A DNA stretch of 64,000 nt, from assembly GCA_023460975.1 (NCBI GenBank), contig JAEWOG010000092.1:210530-274529 (forward strand). Direction: 5' to 3'. The translations under genes and the position numbers were made by a program. The notes below the pieces were generated by a model that was given only the letters and a program-made list of their open reading frames with translations, had not been told where the DNA came from and did no database searches. This DNA is from Actinomycetes bacterium (GTDB lineage Bacteria; Actinomycetota; Actinomycetes; Propionibacteriales; Nocardioidaceae). Below, in pieces: positions 34,056 through 41,500 of this stretch. Position 1 is the first letter of the stretch; each line of letters opens with the position of its first letter.

Positions 34056-34940
34056 ATGAAGCCCCGCAACAAGGAGATGACCATCGACCAGGTGGTCGAG
34101 CAGCTCTCCGACGGCATGACCATCGGCATCGGGGGCTGGGGCCCCCGCCGCAAGCCCATGGCGCTGGTGCGCGCGATCCTGCGCAGCGACCTCAAGGACC
34201 TCACCATCGTGGCGTGGGGCGGCGCGGACGTCGGCCTGCTCGCCGAGGCCGGCAAGGTCAAGAAGCTCGTCTATGCCTTCGTCTCGATGGACTCCGTCCC
34301 GCTCGAGCCCCACTTCCAGGCCGCCCGCCAGAACGGCACGATCCCCGAGATCTGCGAGTGGGACGAGGGCATGTTCCAGACCGGCCTCAAGGCCGCGGCG
34401 GAGCGTCTGCCGTTCCTGCCGATGCGCGCCGGTCTGGGCAGCGACGTGCTGGTCAACAACCCCGACCTCAAGCTCGTCGCCAGCCCGTACGCGGACGAGA
34501 ACGGCGACCACGAGGAGTTCGTGGCCGTCCCCGCGCTCAAGCTCGACGTCGCGCTGGTCCACATGAACCGCGCCGACGTGCACGGCAACGCCACCTACCT
34601 CGGCCCCGACCCGTACTTCGACGACCTGTTCTGCATGGCCGCCGACAAGGCGTTCGTCTCGTGCGAGCAGATCGTCGACACGGCTGGCCTGACCGTCGAC
34701 ACCCCCGTCCAGCGCGTCCTGCTGAACCGGATGATGGTGGCCGGTGTGGTCGAGACGCCCAACGGTGCGCACTTCACCACCTGCACCCCCGACTACGAGC
34801 GCGACGAGAAGTTCCAGCGCCACTACGCCAAGTCCGCCCAGGACCCCGAGGCGTGGACCGCCTTCAAGGAGCGGTTCCTCGCGGGCGACGAGTCGGCCTA
34901 CCAGGACGCCGTGAAGGCGTTCGCCGCCGAGCAGGCCTGA
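34056..34940 (+). CDS. ipdA: IpdA, COCHEA-CoA hydrolase alpha subunit
   Basis: 294 aa CoA-transferase-family I alpha subunit. The N-terminal GMTIGIGGWGPRRKP is the CoA/oxyanion glycine loop. IpdAB is a ring C hydrolase with a CoA-transferase fold; E101 in EICEWDEG is a candidate for its catalytic Glu, by family comparison. AGGAAAGGAA precedes the ATG. The operon order echA20-ipdA-ipdB-ipdC matches the KstR2 regulon. Confidence 0.92.
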   Translation: MKPRNKEMTIDQVVEQLSDGMTIGIGGWGPRRKPMALVRAILRSDLKDLTIVAWGGADVGLLAEAGKVKKLVYAFVSMDSVPLEPHFQAARQNGTIPEICEWDEGMFQTGLKAAAERLPFLPMRAGLGSDVLVNNPDLKLVASPYADENGDHEEFVAVPALKLDVALVHMNRADVHGNATYLGPDPYFDDLFCMAADKAFVSCEQIVDTAGLTVDTPVQRVLLNRMMVAGVVETPNGAHFTTCTPDYERDEKFQRHYAKSAQDPEAWTAFKERFLAGDESAYQDAVKAFAAEQA

Positions 34941-34959
34941 GCCAGAAGGAAGACTGACG

Positions 34960-35748
34960 ATGACTGACTCCACCACCGCATTCAGCCGCGCAGAGGTCTG
35001 CGCCGCCGCCATCGCCGACGCGTTCGCCGCCGACGGCGAGATCTTCGGCTCGCCGATGGGCACGCTCCCCATGCTGGGCGTACGCCTGGCCAAGCTCACC
35101 TCCAACCCCGACCTCGTCATCTCCGACGGCGAGTCGCTGTTCCTGGGCGGCGTGCCGCCGATCTTCGCGAAGGGCGACGTCGTCGAGGGCTGGATCCCGT
35201 TCCGCCGCGTCTTCGACGTGGTCGCGTACGGCAAGCGCCACGTCATGATGGGCGCCACCCAGGTCGACAAGCACGGCAACCAGAACATCTCCGCCATCGG
35301 CGACTTCGCCCAGCCCAAGCGCCAGCTCCTGGGCTCGCGTGGGGCTCCGGGCAACACGGTCAACAACCGGACCTCGTACTGGGTGCCCAAGCACTCGCCG
35401 CGCGTCTTCGTGGAGCGCGTCGACATCGTCTCCGGTGTCGGCCCCAAGGCGGCCAAGGAGGCGGGCCCGGCGGCGTCGAAGTACAACGACATCCACCGGA
35501 TCGTGTCCAACCTGGGTGTCTTCGACATGACGGGCCCCGACGACACCATGGCCCTGCGCTCGATCCACCCCGGCGTCACGCTGGAGGAGATCGTCGAGAG
35601 CACCGGCTTCGAGCTGCACATCCCGGCCGACGTGCCGACGACGCGCGAGCCCTCCCCGGGCGAGCTCATGCTGATCCGCGAAATGCTCGACCCCAAGAAC
35701 ATCCGCGACCGCGAGGTCCCGCCGGTGGACGCGGGGGCTTCGAAGTGA
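34960..35748 (+). CDS. ipdB: IpdB, COCHEA-CoA hydrolase beta subunit
   Basis: 262 aa CoA-transferase-like beta subunit. It has SDGESLFLGGVPPIF, VDKHGNQNISAIGD and a RGAPGNTVNNRTSYW region. Together with IpdA it hydrolyses the last carbocyclic ring (C) of the steroid nucleus. AGAAGGAAG supports the ATG. Its stop overlaps the GTG of ipdC. Confidence 0.92.
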   Translation: MTDSTTAFSRAEVCAAAIADAFAADGEIFGSPMGTLPMLGVRLAKLTSNPDLVISDGESLFLGGVPPIFAKGDVVEGWIPFRRVFDVVAYGKRHVMMGATQVDKHGNQNISAIGDFAQPKRQLLGSRGAPGNTVNNRTSYWVPKHSPRVFVERVDIVSGVGPKAAKEAGPAASKYNDIHRIVSNLGVFDMTGPDDTMALRSIHPGVTLEEIVESTGFELHIPADVPTTREPSPGELMLIREMLDPKNIRDREVPPVDAGASK

Positions 35749-36812
35749 TCGAGCAGCAGCTGAGGACCCCGCTGACCGAGCTCACCGGCATCAAGCACCC
35801 GGTCGTGCAGACCGGGATGGGCTGGGTCGCTGGCCCGCGCCTGGTCTCGGCGACGGCCAACGCGGGTGGCCTGGGCATCCTCGCCTCGGCGACGATGACC
35901 AAGGACGAGCTCGAGAAGGCGATCGTCGAGGTCAAGGGCCGCACGGATGCTCCGTTCGGCGTCAACCTGCGCGCCGACGCCGCTGACGCGCCGGCTCGCT
36001 GCGAGCTCCTCATCGAGTACGGCGTCAAGGTCGCCTCGTTCGCACTGGCCCCGAAGCCGGAGCTGATCGCGAAGCTCAAGGAGCACGGCATCGTCGTGAT
36101 CCCGAGCGTCGGCCTGCCCAAGCACGCCAAGAAGGTCGCCTCGTGGGGCGCCGATGCGGTGATGATCCAGGGCGGCGAGGGTGGCGGCCACACCGGCTCC
36201 ACCCCCACGACGCTGCTGCTCCCGTCGGTCCTCGACGCGGTCGACATCCCCGTCATCGCGGCGGGTGGCTTCTTCGACGGTCGCGGCCTCGCGGCGGCGC
36301 TGTCGTACGGCGCCGCCGGTATCGGCATGGGCACCCGCTTCCTGCTGACCTCCGACTCGGCGGTGCCGGACGCGGTGAAGCAGAAGTACCTCGGCTACGG
36401 CCTCGACGGCACCGTCGTCACGGCCAAGGTGGACGGCATGCCGCACCGGATGCTGCGTACGAAGCTGGTCGAGGAGATCGAGGGCGGATCGTCGCTCAAG
36501 CGCCTCGTCCCGACGCTCAAGCGCACGCTGGAGTTCAAGGAGATGAGCGGCATGTCCTGGAAGGACCTGCTCGTCGACGGTCGCGAGATGCGCAAGGCGC
36601 AGGGCCGTACGGTCCAGCAGATGGCGTTGGCCGCCAACACCCCGATGATGCTCAAGGCCGGCCTCGTCGAGGGCGACACCGACGCGGGCGTGCTCGCCTC
36701 CGGCCAGGTCGTGGGCCTGCTGGAGGACCTGCCCTCGTGTGACGAGTTGATCTCGCGCGTGGTCACCGAAGCCGTCGCTCAACTGAAGAGCGCGCACGCC
36801 AGCGTTCTGTGA
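35745..36812 (+). CDS. ipdC: IpdC FMN-dependent oxidoreductase
   Basis: 355 aa NMO/2-nitropropane dioxygenase-superfamily barrel. Visible motifs are QTGMGWVAGPRL, MIQGGEGGGHTGS and AAGGFFDGRGLAAAL. IpdC oxidises the hydroxylated HIP-CoA derivative ahead of ring opening. It begins at a GTG inside the ipdB stop (GTGA). It is the last gene of the operon and is followed by a hairpin. Confidence 0.9.
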   Translation: MIEQQLRTPLTELTGIKHPVVQTGMGWVAGPRLVSATANAGGLGILASATMTKDELEKAIVEVKGRTDAPFGVNLRADAADAPARCELLIEYGVKVASFALAPKPELIAKLKEHGIVVIPSVGLPKHAKKVASWGADAVMIQGGEGGGHTGSTPTTLLLPSVLDAVDIPVIAAGGFFDGRGLAAALSYGAAGIGMGTRFLLTSDSAVPDAVKQKYLGYGLDGTVVTAKVDGMPHRMLRTKLVEEIEGGSSLKRLVPTLKRTLEFKEMSGMSWKDLLVDGREMRKAQGRTVQQMALAANTPMMLKAGLVEGDTDAGVLASGQVVGLLEDLPSCDELISRVVTEAVAQLKSAHASVL

Positions 36813-36827
36813 CGACCAGCGACCCCG

Positions 36828-36870
36828 ACGCGGGTCCGGGAGCGGCCCCTCGCCGCCCCCGGGCCCGCGT
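36828..36870 (+). terminator. Terminator after ipdC
   Basis: ACGCGGGTCCGGG (36828-36840) pairs with CCCGGGCCCGCGT (36858-36870) with one G-U, around a 17-nt loop. The hairpin ends exactly where TAGTCT (36871-36876), the promoter element of the next gene, begins. Confidence 0.7.
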
Positions 36871-36882
36871 TAGTCTTCGCTG

Positions 36883-37518
36883 GTGCTGATCTCCGACAGC
36901 CTGCGGCTGGTGTTCGTCCACGTCCCCAAGACCGGGGGCGACTCGATCGACAAGCTCCTGCGCGAGCAGATCCCGGACCACCGCAAGCAGCCGGGAGGCC
37001 GCCACCCGTCCCTGGGCAAGATCGTCGAACGCGAGCCGCAACTGGCGTCGTACTGGTCCTTCGCCCTCGTCCGCAATCCGTGGGCGCGGATGGTGTCGTG
37101 GTGGTCGATGATCGACAAGTGGAACCGCGCGTACGGCCCCGCCTCGGGCAAGCCGCAGGTGGCTCAAGGCGGCATGCGTGACGGCAACAAGATGTGGCGT
37201 CAGGTCGCCGAGTACGCCGACTTCACCGAGTTCATCCTGCGCGGCACCGACGAGATCGCCCGCCTGCGTACTCCTCAGGGTGCCTACCTGCGCGACGGGG
37301 ATCGAGAGGTCGACCACATCGGCCGTACGGAGACGCTCGCGGCCGACATCGCGCTCGTGCAGGATCACCTCGGGCTCCCCCGCCTTGAGGTGCCGCACCA
37401 CAACCAGTCCGGCTCGCGCGGGCACTGGCGCGACTTCTACACCCCCGATGCCCGCGACCGGATCGCGCAGGCGTACGCCCCCGACATCCAGCGCTGGGGC
37501 TACTCCTTCGACGACTGA
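36883..37518 (+). CDS. Sulfotransferase family protein
   Basis: 211 aa. The PAPS-binding 5'-phosphosulfate loop is FVHVPKTGGDSI and the 3'-phosphate motif is LVRNPWARMVSWW; this fits the carbohydrate/heparan-type sulfotransferase family. The C-terminal HHNQSGSRGHWRDFYTPDARDRIAQAY is typical of its bacterial members. The acceptor is unknown. GTG 36883 follows TAGTCT by 6 nt, giving it a separate promoter although it lies between ipdC and fadA6 inside the HIP regulon. M. tuberculosis has no such gene here, so it is a likely insertion. Confidence 0.82.
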   Translation: MLISDSLRLVFVHVPKTGGDSIDKLLREQIPDHRKQPGGRHPSLGKIVEREPQLASYWSFALVRNPWARMVSWWSMIDKWNRAYGPASGKPQVAQGGMRDGNKMWRQVAEYADFTEFILRGTDEIARLRTPQGAYLRDGDREVDHIGRTETLAADIALVQDHLGLPRLEVPHHNQSGSRGHWRDFYTPDARDRIAQAYAPDIQRWGYSFDD

Positions 37519-37529
37519 CTCCGACCCAA

Positions 37530-37577
37530 CAACGTCATGGCCGCCGGTCGCACCAGCGACCAGCGGCCATGACGTTG
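37530..37577. repeat. ACGTCATGGCC hairpin, copy 1
   Basis: A perfect 15-bp stem CAACGTCATGGCCGC / GCGGCCATGACGTTG with an 18-nt loop lies between convergent sulfotransferase and fadA6 genes. Two more hairpins with the same outer sequence occur at 46155 and 46250. It probably acts as a bidirectional terminator. Confidence 0.8.
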
Positions 37578-37593
37578 CGCGAGAGGGCGGAGC

Positions 37594-38763
37594 TCAGAGG
37601 CGCTCGATGATGGTCACGTTGGCCTGACCGCCGCCCTCGCACATCGTCTGCAGGCCGTAGCGACCACCCGTACGCTCGAGCTCGTTGAGCATCGTGGTCA
37701 TCAGGCGCGTGCCGGTGGCGCCGATGGGGTGGCCCAGGGCGATGCCGCCGCCGTTGACGTTGACCTTCTCGTGCGGAGCCCCGGTCTCCTTCATCCACGC
37801 CAGCACGACGGAGGCAAAGGCCTCGTTGCACTCGAACAGGTCGATGTCGTCGATGCTCATCCCAGCCTTGGCCAGGGCGTGCTTCGTCGCGCCGATCGGG
37901 CCGGTGAGCATCCAGATCGGGTCGTCGCCGCGCACCGAGAGGTGGTGCACGCGGGCGCGCGGGGTGAGGTTGTGGTCCTTCACGCCCTGCGCGGAGGCGA
38001 TCAGCATCGCGGAGGCACCATCGCAGATCTGCGAGGCGACACCCGCGGTGATCCAGGAACCCTCCTCCAGCGGGTTGAGGCCGGCCATCTTCTCCAGCGA
38101 GGTCTGGCGCGGGCACTCGTCGGTCGCGAACACGCTGCCGTCGGCGAGCGTCACCGGGGCGATCTCGTTGTCGAAGCGGCCCTCCGCGATCGCGGCGAAC
38201 GCGCGCTCGTGCGAGGCCAGCGCGAACGCCTCCATGTCCTCGCGGCTGGTTTCCCACTTCTTGGCGATCATGTCGGCCGAGGCGAACTGCGAGACCGGCA
38301 CGTCGCCGTAGCGGGCGTTCCAGCCCGGCGACTCGGCGAACGGCGTGGTGAAGCCGTACTGGTCGGCAACGAGCATCGCCGCCGAGATCGGGATCGCCGA
38401 CATGTTCTGCAGGCCGCCCGCGACCACGAGGTCCTGGGTGCCGCTCATGACGCCCTGAGCGGCGAAGTGGACCGCCTGCTGCGAGGAGCCGCACTGGCGG
38501 TCGATGGTCACGCCCGGCACGTTGTCGGGCAGGCCCGCGACGAGCCAGGCCGTACGAGCGACGTCGCCCGCCTGCGAACCGATGGTGTCGCAGCAGCCCA
38601 TGATCACGTCATCCACGGCTGCGGCGTCGATCCCGGTGCGCTCCACGAGCGACTTCAGGACATGGGCGCCCAGATCGGCGGAGTGCATGGAGGCGAGCGA
38701 ACCGCCGCGCTTGCCCACGGGCGTGCGCACGGCGTCGACGATGAATGCTTCGGAGAATGTCAT
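37594..38763 (-). CDS. fadA6: FadA6 thiolase
   Basis: 389 aa thiolase. C91 (DRQCGSSQQ), H345 (ALGHPIG) and C375 (CEGGGQ) form the active site. FadA6 cleaves the ring-opened acyl-CoA produced after IpdAB in the HIP pathway. Its ATG overlaps the kstR2 stop by ATGA, so it is expressed from the fadE30-ipdF-kstR2-fadA6 operon, as in M. tuberculosis. Confidence 0.92.
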   Translation of the reverse strand: MTFSEAFIVDAVRTPVGKRGGSLASMHSADLGAHVLKSLVERTGIDAAAVDDVIMGCCDTIGSQAGDVARTAWLVAGLPDNVPGVTIDRQCGSSQQAVHFAAQGVMSGTQDLVVAGGLQNMSAIPISAAMLVADQYGFTTPFAESPGWNARYGDVPVSQFASADMIAKKWETSREDMEAFALASHERAFAAIAEGRFDNEIAPVTLADGSVFATDECPRQTSLEKMAGLNPLEEGSWITAGVASQICDGASAMLIASAQGVKDHNLTPRARVHHLSVRGDDPIWMLTGPIGATKHALAKAGMSIDDIDLFECNEAFASVVLAWMKETGAPHEKVNVNGGGIALGHPIGATGTRLMTTMLNELERTGGRYGLQTMCEGGGQANVTIIERL

Positions 38764-39353
38764 TTGCTGATCCCGTCGAGAATGATGGACAAGTACTGCT
38801 GGGCCACGTCGGTGTGGGTGAGCTCGCCGCCGGGGCGGTACCAGCGCACGGCCACCCACACGGTGTCCCGGATGAAGCGGTAGACGATCTCGAGGTCGAG
38901 GTCGTCACGGATGAGGCCCTCGGCCACCCCGGCCCGCAGGAGCGTCAGCCAGACCTCACGGCTCTGCACGTTGCGCTCGGCAAGGTAGGAGAACCGCTCG
39001 GAGGCGCCCAGGTGGTCCGCCTCGTTCTGGAAGATCCCCACCTCGCTGGGGTGCCGGTCAATCGCCTCGAAGGAGACGAGGATGGCCTGCTCCAAGCGCG
39101 TACGAGCGTCCGCGTCGCTGGCGAGGATCTCGTCGTAGCGGCCGAAGAGCTCGGTCTGGAAGGTCTGCAGGATCTCGTCGACCATCGACTCCTTGGAGTC
39201 GAAGTGGTGGTAGAGGCTTCCCGAGAGGATGCCCGCGGCCTCGGCGATGTCGCGCACCGTCGTACGCCGGTAGCCCTTGCTCGCGAACAAGCCGGCCGCG
39301 ATGGAGAGCAACTCCTCGCGGCGGCCCGTCGTCTGCTGGGCTGTCTCAGGCAT
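38760..39353 (-). CDS. kstR2: TetR-family repressor KstR2
   Basis: 197 aa. The N-terminal TetR helix-turn-helix reads TVRDIAEAAGILSGSLYHHFDSKESM; the rest is an all-helical ligand domain. KstR2 represses the HIP genes and is released by HIP-CoA. The gene lies between ipdF and fadA6 as in actinobacterial KstR2 regulons, overlapping ipdF by 8 nt and fadA6 by ATGA. Its likely operators are the palindromes at 33201-33226 and 41435-41460; the latter would make it autoregulated. Confidence 0.92.
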   Translation of the reverse strand: MPETAQQTTGRREELLSIAAGLFASKGYRRTTVRDIAEAAGILSGSLYHHFDSKESMVDEILQTFQTELFGRYDEILASDADARTRLEQAILVSFEAIDRHPSEVGIFQNEADHLGASERFSYLAERNVQSREVWLTLLRAGVAEGLIRDDLDLEIVYRFIRDTVWVAVRWYRPGGELTHTDVAQQYLSIILDGISK

Positions 39354-40149
39354 GCTGACTGCTCGCCGCAATGACCTCGCCGGTGAGGTACGAGGAGTAG
39401 TCGGACGCGAGGAAGATCATCACGTTGGCGATCTCCCACGGAGCCGCGGCGCGGCCGAAGGCCTCCTTGCCCTTCAACTCTGCGAGGAGTTCGGGGCTGG
39501 TGACCTTCTCCAGGAACGGGTGCATGGCGAGGCTCGGCGAGACGGCGTTGACGCGGATGCCGTACTGGGCGAGGTCGGCTGCGGCACCGCGGGTGAGTGC
39601 CTTCACGCCCGCCTTGGCGGCGGCGTAGTGGGACTGACCGTCCTGGAAACGCCACCCGATGACCGAGGAGTTGTTGACGATGACGCCCTTCTTGCCGGCG
39701 GCCACGAAGCGCTTGCCGGCCTCCCGGATGCACCGCATGGTGCCGGTGAGGGTGATGTCGAGGACCAGGTTCCAGGTCTCGTCGGGCATCTCGAGGATGT
39801 CGTTGGTGCCGCCGAGGCCGGCGTTGTTGATCGCCACGTCCACGCCGCCGAACTGCTCGGCCGCGTCGTACAGGGCGACGACGTCAGCCTCCTTGGTCAC
39901 GTTGCACACGATCGAGGCGACGCGCTCGGCGCCGAACTCAGCGGCCAGGGCCTCGTGGGACTCGGCGAGGCGACGCTCGTGGGTGTCGGAGATGACGACG
40001 GCCTTGCAGCCCTCCTCCAGCACCTTGCGGGCCGCGGCTGCGCCGATGCCGGCGCCGGCGGCAGCGGTGACGACGACAACCTTGCCGCTCAGCAGGCCGT
40101 GACCGGGCACGTAGTCGGGGGTGGGCTGCTCGGGACGGTGGATGCTCAT
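39346..40149 (-). CDS. ipdF: IpdF short-chain dehydrogenase
   Basis: 267 aa SDR. The cofactor loop TAAAGAGIGAAAA is an unusual variant of TGxxxGIG, and the active site is Y-x3-K in SHYAAAKAG with Ser in NNSSVIGW. IpdF acts on the hydroxy/oxo group at C5 of HIP-CoA derivatives. It is between fadE30 (109 nt upstream) and kstR2, as Rv3559c is in M. tuberculosis. Confidence 0.88.
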   Translation of the reverse strand: MSIHRPEQPTPDYVPGHGLLSGKVVVVTAAAGAGIGAAAARKVLEEGCKAVVISDTHERRLAESHEALAAEFGAERVASIVCNVTKEADVVALYDAAEQFGGVDVAINNAGLGGTNDILEMPDETWNLVLDITLTGTMRCIREAGKRFVAAGKKGVIVNNSSVIGWRFQDGQSHYAAAKAGVKALTRGAAADLAQYGIRVNAVSPSLAMHPFLEKVTSPELLAELKGKEAFGRAAAPWEIANVMIFLASDYSSYLTGEVIAASSQHA

Positions 40150-40258
40150 CAGTTACCTTTCGGTGGGGTACGTCGGCGTCAGCCGCGGGCTTCGCGCGGC
40201 AGGCGGTTCACAAGCTGCCTGCCTTCCTGCGCACGGATGGTTGAGGTGGTCTGCACGG

Positions 40259-41425
40259 TCACTGACCGCCCCGTGCTTCGCGCGGCAGGCCGAGGACCCG
40301 CTCACTGAGGATGTTGCGCTGGATCTCGTCGCTGCCGCCGTAGATCGTGTCGGCGCGGGTGAACAGGAAGAGCCGCTGCCACTGGCTGAGCTCGTAGTCA
40401 CCGGACTCGACGGTGATCCCGCCCGGGCCGGCGACGGCCATGGCGAGCTCACCGAGGTCACGGTGCCAGTTGGCCCACACCAGCTTGGCGATGGACTCGG
40501 CGCCCTCAGCGGGGTCGTCGAGGCTGCGCAGCGCGTTGGCATGCATGACGGACAGGCCGACCTTGGCCTGCGCCAGGCGGTCCCGCAGGACCGGGTCGTC
40601 GATCGCTCCGTTGGTCTTCGCCATCGCGACGATGTCGTCGAGCTCGCGGGCGAATCCGACCTGCTGGGCGAGCGTGGACACGCCCCGCTCGAACCCGAGC
40701 AGCGCCATGGCCACGGCCCAGCCCTTGCCCGGCTCACCCAGGACGAGCGAGGCGTCCGTCCGGGCTCCGGTGAAGAAGACCTCGTTGAACTCCGAGCCGC
40801 CGGTGAGCTGCTCGATCGGACGCACCTCCACGCCCGGCTGGTCGATGGGCACCAGCAGGAACGACAGCCCGTGGTGACGGGTCGATCCGGCCTCGGTGCG
40901 TGCGACGACGAAGATCCAGTCCGACTCGTGGGCGTTCGACGTCCACACCTTCTGGCCGTCCACCACCCACTCATCACCCTCGAGGCGGGCCCTGGTGGAG
41001 ACGTTGGCCAAGTCCGAACCGGCGCCCGGCTCGCTGTAGCCCTGGCACCACAACTCCTCCACCGCGCGGATCTTGGGGAGGAAGCGCTCGTGCTGCTCCG
41101 GAGTTCCGTACGCGATCAGCGTGGGTCCGAGGAGCTCCTCGCCCAAGTGGTTGACGCGGGCGGGCGCGTTGGAGCGCGCGTACTCCTCGTGGAAGATGAT
41201 CTGCTGCGACAGGCTCAGGCCACGGCCGCCGTGCTCGACGGGCCAGCCCACGCAGGTCCAGCCATGCTCGGCCAGGTACCGGTTCCAGGCGAGCCTTTCC
41301 TCGTGCGCCTCGTGGTCCCGTCCCGCGCCGCCGAGGCCGCGCAGGGCGGCCCACTCGCCGGTGAGGTGGTCCTCGAGCCACTGCCGGATCTCTGCCCGGA
41401 AGGTCGCGTCCTCGTTCGACTCCAT
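40259..41425 (-). CDS. fadE30: FadE30 acyl-CoA dehydrogenase
   Basis: 388 aa. It has GYSEPGAGSDLANV, VWTSNAHESDWIF, LLGFERGVST (likely catalytic Glu) and a C-terminal RADTIYGGSDEIQRNILSERVLGLPRE. FadE30 dehydrogenates the propionyl side chain of 5-hydroxy-HIP-CoA. It leads the leftward operon fadE30-ipdF-kstR2-fadA6. The ATG follows TAGACT by 6 nt and the operator at 41435-41460 overlaps that element, so the message is probably leaderless. Confidence 0.92.
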   Translation of the reverse strand: MESNEDATFRAEIRQWLEDHLTGEWAALRGLGGAGRDHEAHEERLAWNRYLAEHGWTCVGWPVEHGGRGLSLSQQIIFHEEYARSNAPARVNHLGEELLGPTLIAYGTPEQHERFLPKIRAVEELWCQGYSEPGAGSDLANVSTRARLEGDEWVVDGQKVWTSNAHESDWIFVVARTEAGSTRHHGLSFLLVPIDQPGVEVRPIEQLTGGSEFNEVFFTGARTDASLVLGEPGKGWAVAMALLGFERGVSTLAQQVGFARELDDIVAMAKTNGAIDDPVLRDRLAQAKVGLSVMHANALRSLDDPAEGAESIAKLVWANWHRDLGELAMAVAGPGGITVESGDYELSQWQRLFLFTRADTIYGGSDEIQRNILSERVLGLPREARGGQ

Positions 41426-41434
41426 GGTGCTAGT

Positions 41435-41460
41435 CTACCAAGCAACCGTTTGGTTGGTAG
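41435..41460. promoter_or_regulatory. HIP-regulon operator (candidate KstR2 site), copy 2
   Basis: A 26-bp palindrome centred between 41447 and 41448 with arms CTACCAAGCAACC and GTTTGGTTGGTAG; 11 of 13 positions pair. It lies between divergent fadE30 and fadD3 and shares CTACCAAGCAA-C-GTTTGGTTG with copy 1. Confidence 0.85.
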
Positions 41461-41500
41461 AGCAACGCCGCACGGGAAACGTACGAGAGTGGGAGGACCA

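Noticed and set aside
33921..36797. A 958-codon open frame on the minus strand antisense to echA20-ipdA-ipdB-ipdC
   Set aside because: It runs opposite clearly identified genes, has Arg/Gly/Val-rich composition without domains, and is typical of GC-rich antisense frames.
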